A DNA stretch of 64,000 nt from Rhodospirillaceae bacterium. GTDB taxonomy: Bacteria; Pseudomonadota; Alphaproteobacteria; MPNO01; UBA2964. The notes under the pieces are model-generated. The model was not told where the DNA came from. It ran no database searches and saw only the letters and a program-made list of their open reading frames with translations. Position 1 is the first letter of the stretch, and each line of letters begins with the position of its first letter. The DNA is taken from positions 1 to 64,000 of the forward strand of contig PBIN01000006.1 of the NCBI GenBank assembly GCA_002720855.1, written 5' to 3'. This document shows positions 58,290 through 64,000 of the stretch, in pieces. A program made the position numbers and the translations under genes.

Positions 58290-59903
58290 TTACGCGTGGA
58301 GCGTTTTTTCGCGTCTTCTTTGTACAGAAGACGGTATATGCATGGCCTCTCGATATTTCGCGACGGTTCGCCTGGCGATATCGACGCCTTCATCTTTTAA
58401 AATGCTGACAATTTTGTCATCAGACAAAACATTGTCCAGAGATTCTGCTTCGATCAGATTCTTAATCTGGAAGCGCACCGCTTCCGCTGAGGAAGACTCG
58501 CCGTCAGCATTCTCCCCGACCGCGAATGTGAAGAAGTATTTTAACTCAAATATACCACGAGGCGTGTTGATATATTTGTTATTGGTAACTCTGCTGACAG
58601 TGCTTTCATGAATGTCGAGTGTTTCGGCAACTTCGCGCAAGACCAGAGGCTTCAGATATTGCACGCCTCTTTCCAGAAATTCTTCCTGGCGGCGGACAAT
58701 TTCAGCGGCCACTTTCATGATCGTTTGCGCGCGCTGGTGAAGCGCTTTTACAAGCCAGTTGGCCGATTGATAACACTCCGCAATATAGACTTTATCTTTT
58801 TCACCGAGTGCCTGGTTATTTATTTCAGTGTAGTAGCGGTTGTTGAAAAGCACTCTTGGCAATGTGTCGCTGTTAACCTCAACGAACCAGCTTCCGTCCT
58901 TTCCGCGTCGCACCGAAACGTCGGGCGTTACCGCCTGCGCAACTGAGTGGTCGAAAATAAGGGCTGGTTTGGGGTTGAGGGATTGAATTTCCTTTATCAT
59001 TTCTACGATGTCTTCGTTGTCGACACCGCAAAGCCGCCTCAATGTCTTGAATTCACGTTTTGCCAATACATCCAAATTTTCGATTAGCGCCCGCATCGCC
59101 GGGTCAAATCGATCCAAATCCCGAAGTTGGAGTGCCAAACATTCTGCAAGATCACGGGCAAATATGCCGGACGGATCGAAACGTTGAACTCTCTCTAGTG
59201 TCTTTTCGACATGTTCATGGGGGCAGCCGAGTGTAACGGCGATATCTTCCGTTGAGACCGTTAGATAACCAGATTCGTCCAGTGAATCGACCATGTAAAC
59301 GGCAACCAGTCTATCAACCGGGTCGGTTAAATCGACGTTGATTTGTTCCAGGAGGTGATCCCGGAGCGAAATTTCATCCGCCGGCGCATTTTCTAGTTCG
59401 GGATTGTCGGCATCGAATCCGCCGGCACCACGTACCTGCCAGTTTAATGTATCGGTCTCCATTGCCGGTGCGGCATCTGAGCCGGTATCTCCAGACCATA
59501 CATTCTCATAATCCGCATCCAGACCAGCGTCATGCTCCAGCGCTATTGATTCCTTATCAACCAATTCCATTGAGTCCGGTTCTGCTGGGGCATCACCAAA
59601 TGTGCTATCGATTTCGAGATTTTCGGCATGTGTGTCGTCACCGCCGTCACCCGAAACTTCAACTTCTGCAGCCGGTGACTCGCCGTCAGCGCTCGCAGCG
59701 CTGTCTTCCTGCGGCGCTTCACTATTCTCATTATGTCCATCGGCGTCTTCGCGTTCCAAGAGTGGATTTTGCTCCAGCTCCCGCTCCACGTATTCCGACA
59801 GTTCTAGGTTGGATAGCTGCAACAGTTTAATTGCCTGCTGCAACTGGGGCGTCATGACCAGAGACTGGACCTGACGCAGATCCAACCGGGGGACCAAGGC
59901 CAT
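58290..59903 (-). CDS. rpoN: RNA polymerase sigma-54 factor
   Basis: A 537-residue sigma-54. Region I is glutamine-rich (LRQVQSLVMTPQLQQAIKLL), region II is long and acidic, the helix-turn-helix is LDIHESTVSRVTNNKY and the RpoN box is ARRTVAKYREAMHIPSS near 510-525. It directs transcription from -24/-12 promoters with activators such as NtrC. It follows lptB, the common order in proteobacteria. Confidence 0.96.
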   Translation of the reverse strand: MALVPRLDLRQVQSLVMTPQLQQAIKLLQLSNLELSEYVERELEQNPLLEREDADGHNENSEAPQEDSAASADGESPAAEVEVSGDGGDDTHAENLEIDSTFGDAPAEPDSMELVDKESIALEHDAGLDADYENVWSGDTGSDAAPAMETDTLNWQVRGAGGFDADNPELENAPADEISLRDHLLEQINVDLTDPVDRLVAVYMVDSLDESGYLTVSTEDIAVTLGCPHEHVEKTLERVQRFDPSGIFARDLAECLALQLRDLDRFDPAMRALIENLDVLAKREFKTLRRLCGVDNEDIVEMIKEIQSLNPKPALIFDHSVAQAVTPDVSVRRGKDGSWFVEVNSDTLPRVLFNNRYYTEINNQALGEKDKVYIAECYQSANWLVKALHQRAQTIMKVAAEIVRRQEEFLERGVQYLKPLVLREVAETLDIHESTVSRVTNNKYINTPRGIFELKYFFTFAVGENADGESSSAEAVRFQIKNLIEAESLDNVLSDDKIVSILKDEGVDIARRTVAKYREAMHIPSSVQRRREKTLHA

Positions 59904-59944
59904 AATCGTTACCTTACATACACTTAGTAGTGTTCATATCCGTT

Positions 59945-60742
59945 TTACAGGCTGAACCTTTCACCAAGGTAAACACGCCTCACGTCCTTGTGGGTAACAA
60001 TCTCGTCAGGCGCGCCTTCCATTAATACTCTACCATCGTGAAGAATATATGCCCGGTCGACGATGTCCAGCGTCTCACGAACGTTATGATCTGTGATGAG
60101 AACGCCTATTCCCCGGTCTTTGAGGTGCGAAACGAGGTCTCGAATATCGTTAACAGCGATAGGGTCGATACCAGCGAGCGGCTCATCAAGCAGTATGAAA
60201 CTCGGATCTGCCGCCAGCGCCCGTGCTATTTCGACACGGCGTCTTTCACCGCCCGATAGTGCGAGTGCTGATGTTCTGCGGAGATGGGATATCGAAAACT
60301 CTGCTAACAATTCTTCCAAACGCGTTTCGCGCTGGTCCGGATGATCAACTGATACCTCTAGAATCGCTCTTATATTGTTTTCGACCGTTAGGCCCCGAAA
60401 AATAGACGCTTCTTGAGGCAGGTAACCGATTCCCATTCGGGCCCGCCGGTACATTGGCAAACCGGTGATATCGTTTCCGTCCAGTGTAATTGTGCCGTAG
60501 TCCGGTGCAATAAGACCCGTAACGATATAAAAACTGGTCGTTTTTCCTGCACCATTGGGGCCGAGAAGCCCGACAACTTCTCCTCGCTGTACGGATAATG
60601 AGACCTCTCGAAGAACCGGACGTTGTTTGTATGATTTGCCCAGATTTCTTGCAATGAGGCCGTGATTGTTCGAAACGAGTTGCGGCGTTGAACTTTCAAC
60701 TTCTCTATTCGTCGGGGATGTCGGAACTAACTCAGGGGTCAT
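59945..60742 (-). CDS. lptB: LPS export ABC transporter ATP-binding protein
   Basis: A 265-residue ATPase with Walker [10 protein letters not shown], signature LSGGERRR, Walker [17 protein letters not shown] and the H-loop [10 protein letters not shown]. These match LptB closely. The first 30 residues ([17 protein letters not shown]) are a low-complexity extension beyond typical LptB. It powers LPS extraction with LptFG, which are not in the window. It lies between lptA and rpoN. Confidence 0.95.
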   Translation of the reverse strand: MTPELVPTSPTNREVESSTPQLVSNNHGLIARNLGKSYKQRPVLREVSLSVQRGEVVGLLGPNGAGKTTSFYIVTGLIAPDYGTITLDGNDITGLPMYRRARMGIGYLPQEASIFRGLTVENNIRAILEVSVDHPDQRETRLEELLAEFSISHLRRTSALALSGGERRRVEIARALAADPSFILLDEPLAGIDPIAVNDIRDLVSHLKDRGIGVLITDHNVRETLDIVDRAYILHDGRVLMEGAPDEIVTHKDVRRVYLGERFSL

Positions 60743-60791
60743 GGCTAACTATACTAAACGCTTAATACTGCGAGGACTATGTATGTTTTTA

Positions 60792-61607
60792 TTATCGTTG
60801 TTTCGATTTTGGTCTCAAATTTTTTGGGCCAAAAAGACCGCGGACGCGTCCCGGGCCGCTACTCAGAAGTCTGCTTACACCTGTATTTAAATCAACTTCG
60901 GCTGCATCGCCATTAAGTTGATCAGGCCCACGCGTAATTTTTACTCCGCCGCGCAAAACGACGATTCCTGTCCTTGTATTATATACACCGCGCTTTCCGC
61001 GAATTATTTCCTTTGGCGAGGAAACGAATACGTTGTCATAAGCATCGACACGTGTGACTTCGTTTTTGCCGTTTTTCGCTTTCGTGAAATGTGCAGTAAG
61101 GATATCTGCTTGAAGACGTTTGTCGCCCTTTACTGCCACGGCGTTACCGCGGGCAACAGCGATCGACTTTTTCTCCCAGAACTCCAGGCTACGGCGCGCG
61201 GAAATATGTTCCGTTTCTGTTACCAAACGTGGCTTGCCGGTCAGGACAAATATGCCTTTCGCCACGTCGTAGACACCTTTGGTGCCATATGCCGTTTGGC
61301 GAGGCGATACGATCCGGACATTGCCGTCAGCGTCCAATCGCCAGATTTGTGTCCCCCCTTCTTTGAGTTTCTCATAATAGGCTGTCAGCTGATCTGCATG
61401 GACGACGACATCGCCCTGTTTTGCTTTTGCATTTCCGCGGGCAATATAAGCCTGTGCTTCCTGTTGCCATTCGATGCCATTATCTGCGTCAATCTCGATT
61501 GGCTCATTGCGGGCCTGGTTCGGAAGGCCTAAACCTTGGGCATAGCTAAAACTGGAATACAGCGACCCAATTAAAAATAGCGAAACCAAAAGCAGGATTC
61601 GTATCAT
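60792..61607 (-). CDS. lptA: LPS transport periplasmic protein LptA
   Basis: A 271-residue OstA-fold protein with a signal peptide (ILLLVSLFLIGSLYSSFSYAQG). It has the repeated beta-jellyroll pattern: IEIDADNGIEWQQEAQAYIARGNA, then VVVHADQLTAYY and a second copy around residue 150-200. It bridges the periplasm as part of the LPS transport filament. It overlaps lptC by 4 bp. Confidence 0.9.
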   Translation of the reverse strand: MIRILLLVSLFLIGSLYSSFSYAQGLGLPNQARNEPIEIDADNGIEWQQEAQAYIARGNAKAKQGDVVVHADQLTAYYEKLKEGGTQIWRLDADGNVRIVSPRQTAYGTKGVYDVAKGIFVLTGKPRLVTETEHISARRSLEFWEKKSIAVARGNAVAVKGDKRLQADILTAHFTKAKNGKNEVTRVDAYDNVFVSSPKEIIRGKRGVYNTRTGIVVLRGGVKITRGPDQLNGDAAEVDLNTGVSRLLSSGPGRVRGLFGPKNLRPKSKQR

Positions 61608-62308
61608 TTTGTCTTCCCACGACTGATCTGTTTTGATTTTGGATACAAAACCATTTGGCTCTTGCCGGTGAAAATCATCGTTTTTCCCCGTTCGAGGATT
61701 CTAAAACCCGCCCCTTTAACCGTTCCACCTGGACCGTGGCCTGAAATTGCATCGTTTCCTTCGGCAGTACCTTCCGCCATATTAACCTGCGCTACTGAGG
61801 TTTTTAGTTCGTATCCGGAGTCATGAAAAAGATTTACCGTACCCTTTAAATTAAGAATCTCTGACTTTCTGTTGTAGAGACCGGAATCGGCGGATAAAGC
61901 CATCCAGGTGCCGGTCTTTTTAGTCATATCCGCTTTGGGAAATGCCAAATCAACCAGATTTGGATCCTGTTTTTGTTGAAATGCACTATCTGCGGTCAGG
62001 TTGAATGGTCTTTGATTTGCATCGGTGCTTGAAAAACGCGGATTGACAATCTGCTGCCCACCCGAATCGTGAATTGTTACCTTTGATACACCTAGTCGAA
62101 ATCCTTTTGGCTTTTCACCAAGCTGCGGCCAGGCAACGACAAGCGCGATAATTGCCGCGGCTGCAACTGGAAGCGCTATTCGCATAAGCAAGACGAAACG
62201 CGAATAATTACCACCGGTTTTTTCAAATCGCCCGCCTGTCGGTGGAGGGGATGCGGCGCGGTCAGCGGCCGTATGGGAGTTTTGTGGCTGTGTTGCTGAC
62301 GTTGTCAT
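61604..62308 (-). CDS. lptC: LPS export protein LptC
   Basis: A 234-residue protein with a cytoplasmic start, one membrane anchor (IALPVAAAAIIALVVAW at about 44-61) and a periplasmic beta-jellyroll domain (PRFSSTDANQRPFNLTADSA). This is the LptC layout, linking the LptBFG complex to LptA. The ATGA overlap with lptA and the 12-bp gap to kdsD indicate one operon. Confidence 0.9.
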   Translation of the reverse strand: MTTSATQPQNSHTAADRAASPPPTGGRFEKTGGNYSRFVLLMRIALPVAAAAIIALVVAWPQLGEKPKGFRLGVSKVTIHDSGGQQIVNPRFSSTDANQRPFNLTADSAFQQKQDPNLVDLAFPKADMTKKTGTWMALSADSGLYNRKSEILNLKGTVNLFHDSGYELKTSVAQVNMAEGTAEGNDAISGHGPGGTVKGAGFRILERGKTMIFTGKSQMVLYPKSKQISRGKTK

Positions 62309-62320
62309 CGGAATTTTTAT

Positions 62321-63307
62321 TTAGACGATTCCAGCGCGGAGCAAGTCGTGAATATGTAGAATGCCCACCGGCCTGTTATCCTCAAGGACAAACAAAGCGG
62401 TGACGGGTCGCTCATCTTTGTTCATCATTTTGAGAGCAGCGGCGGCGAGTTCATTCGGTCCAACCGTTCTTGGACTCTCGGTCATCACGTCGCCAGCAGA
62501 TTGGTTCAACAGCCCTTTATCCATATGACGCCTTAAGTCGCCATCCGTAACAATGCCAGAGAGGGCGCCCTCTGCGTCGGTGATTCCCACACATCCGAAG
62601 CTCTTGTTGGTCATGATGATGAGCGCTTCCGCCATAGGCGTTTCCGCCGATACGAGGGGAACAGCATCGCCCCTGTGCATGACATCTGATACTTTTACGA
62701 AACGGCGACCTAGTTGTCCGCCCGGATGTAGAGCACTGAAGTTCTCCGGAGAAAATCCTTGTCTTTCAAGCAAGGCAACTGCGAGCGCGTCGCCGAGTGC
62801 GAGCATAGCGGTGGTCGATGTTGTGGGCGCCAGGTTCAACGGGCACGCTTCTTTGATTTCGGGCAATACAAGCGAAACATCGCCTGCTTTGTCCAGTGAG
62901 CTGCCAGGACAACCGGTAATCGAAATGAGCGGAATTTCGTTAATCTTGGTATGGGCGACCATGTCCGAAAGCTCAAGCGTTTCTCCCGAGTTCGACAATG
63001 CCAGCAATACATCCTGCTTGGTGATCATACCGAGATCACCATGACTGGCCTCGCCGGCATTTACGTATTGGGCTGGTGTCCCCGTCGATGCGAGAGTTGC
63101 GGCAATCTTGTTGGCAATGTGACCGCTCTTACCCATGCCACTTACAATTACGCGCCCGGTCGCGGAAGACATAATATCGAGAGCCGCTACGAAAGATTCG
63201 TCGAGAACCTCAGCTAACCTTGTAAGCCCCGCTGCTTCGTCGTGGAGAACATTTCTCGCGACGCCAAGGTCTGTTATAGATGCTTTTTCCTGAATTTCTT
63301 GCGTCAT
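62321..63307 (-). CDS. kdsD: Arabinose-5-phosphate isomerase, SIS and CBS domains
   Basis: A 328-residue KdsD/KpsF enzyme. The SIS domain has VIVSGMGKSGHIANKIAATL, NAGEASHGDLGMI and LALSNSGETLELSD; two CBS domains follow (DVMHRGDAVPLV and DVMTESPRTVG). It interconverts ribulose- and arabinose-5-phosphate for Kdo, which fits its place beside lptC and lptA. ATG at 63307 is preferred over an upstream TTG at 63325. Confidence 0.94.
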   Translation of the reverse strand: MTQEIQEKASITDLGVARNVLHDEAAGLTRLAEVLDESFVAALDIMSSATGRVIVSGMGKSGHIANKIAATLASTGTPAQYVNAGEASHGDLGMITKQDVLLALSNSGETLELSDMVAHTKINEIPLISITGCPGSSLDKAGDVSLVLPEIKEACPLNLAPTTSTTAMLALGDALAVALLERQGFSPENFSALHPGGQLGRRFVKVSDVMHRGDAVPLVSAETPMAEALIIMTNKSFGCVGITDAEGALSGIVTDGDLRRHMDKGLLNQSAGDVMTESPRTVGPNELAAAALKMMNKDERPVTALFVLEDNRPVGILHIHDLLRAGIV

Positions 63308-63438
63308 AGATCGTTTACTTTCCAAACTCTAACCTTTGTACAAGGATTTAAAGCTGTCCGTCCGTTAGTCTACTCTAGAATTGAAATACCGGATAGAAAC
63401 TTGCTCCGAGTGTAAACGGCTTCTGCCTGTCCAACCCG

Positions 63439-64000
63439 CTAATGGGCAAAAATATCGGTTTCCGCCCACCCGGCGAGATCTAATCTGGCTCTATCAGAAA
63501 GAAAATTGAAACACGCCGCGGCGAGGTCAGTTCTGCCTTCACGTGCTAACATGCCATCCAGGATTTCACGAATTTGGTGTAGATAAAGAACATCTGATGC
63601 AGCGTAACTTAGTTGCGCTTCGGTTAGGTCTGAAGCTCCCCAATCCGAGGATTGCTGTTCTTTTGAAATAGAAACATCAAGGAGTTCCTTGCACAAATCC
63701 TTGAGCCCATGGCGATCTGTATAGGTTCTGGCGAGTTTTGACGCAATTTTGGTGCAATAGACTGGCGTACATGTCACATCCAAATACTTTTGGATAACGG
63801 CAATATCGAACCGGCCGAAGTGAAAGAGTTTCGTTATTGCCGTATCGCTGAGCATTGATTTCAGGTTTGGCGCGTCATATTGGCTCTTTTCAAATCGGAC
63901 AATATGAGCATTCCCGTCGCCCGACGATAATTGCATCAAACAAAGTCGGTCACGGTCGGGTCGCAGTCCCATAGTCTCGGTGTCGATTGCTACGCAATTG
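63439..64000 (-). CDS. rnd: Ribonuclease D-like 3'-5' exonuclease, N-terminus cut by window edge
   Basis: A 187-codon DEDD exonuclease frame continuing past the right edge. Upstream of the first ATG it reads VAIDTETMGLRP, which supplies the DxE catalytic pair, so the real start is outside the window. LFHFGRFDIAVI and YAASDVLYLHQI provide the other acidic residues (exo II and exo III). It lacks HRDC domains, like the short alphaproteobacterial RNase D. It likely starts the rnd-kdsD-lptC-lptA-lptB run and trims tRNA 3' ends. Confidence 0.9.
   Translation of the reverse strand, partial: NCVAIDTETMGLRPDRDRLCLMQLSSGDGNAHIVRFEKSQYDAPNLKSMLSDTAITKLFHFGRFDIAVIQKYLDVTCTPVYCTKIASKLARTYTDRHGLKDLCKELLDVSISKEQQSSDWGASDLTEAQLSYAASDVLYLHQIREILDGMLAREGRTDLAAACFNFLSDRARLDLAGWAETDIFAH

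Overview
The window comes from an alphaproteobacterium, most likely a Rhodospirillales-like lineage. The evidence is gene order: pckA-hugZ-chvI-chvG-hprK-rapZ-EIIA-HPr-ahcY-divL-tsaE-amgK-murU-addB-addA-trxA-folC-accD-trpA-trpB-trpF-pyrF-lapA-ihfB-sppA-rpsA-cmk-aroA, and later ptsN-hpf-rpoN-lptB-lptA-lptC-kdsD-rnd, are all arranged as in that class. No rRNA operon, CRISPR array or intact insertion sequence was seen.

Layout. 1-470: the 5' end of a tyrosine-recombinase integrase running off the left edge beside tRNA-Arg(CCG), so a genomic island probably continues to the left. 462-2536: a lipase-like hydrolase and an ABC ATPase. 2649-8475: a CHCC zinc-finger protein, polA, an arylsulfotransferase-like protein and an MmgE/PrpD protein. 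8545-10855: a short LOV photoreceptor and two tandem EamA transporters. 10964-17476: an iron locus with fbpC on the minus strand, diverging from a Fur-box promoter that drives a DUF4856 exported protein, followed by a sterol-desaturase-like enzyme, fbpA and a fused permease fbpB. 17540-37890: pckA, the ChvG/ChvI system, the regulatory PTS (HprK, EIIA-Man, HPr), RapZ, AhcY, a DivL-like kinase, TsaE, the AmgK/MurU cell-wall recycling pair, AddAB and thioredoxin. 37913-49458: a long minus-strand block for folate, fatty-acid, tryptophan and pyrimidine synthesis plus ihfB, sppA, rpsA, cmk and aroA.

49648-52700: a TIGR02300 protein, tRNA-Ala(GGC) and a small islet of about 2.4 kb inserted at the 3' end of that tRNA. 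A 15-bp copy of the tRNA end bounds it on the right, and what looks like the tRNA's original terminator lies just beyond that copy. The islet holds small unknown genes and decayed fragments, and no integrase. 52783-64000: a VanZ-like membrane protein, a metallophosphoesterase, a YihY protein, an Hsp20 with a heat-shock-type promoter, then ptsN, hpf, rpoN, lptB, lptA, lptC, kdsD and a partial rnd.

The most unusual points are these. folC has no ATG, GTG or TTG in its conserved N-terminal third and lies just past an A8-C-A8 tract in accD. The DivL-like kinase has tyrosine at the phospho-acceptor site, and its membrane N-terminus sits in another frame next to a T TTA AAA heptamer. The third is the tRNA-Ala islet. 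A clear Fur box also ties the DUF4856 protein to iron uptake. All functional calls come from reading motifs and gene order; no searches were run.
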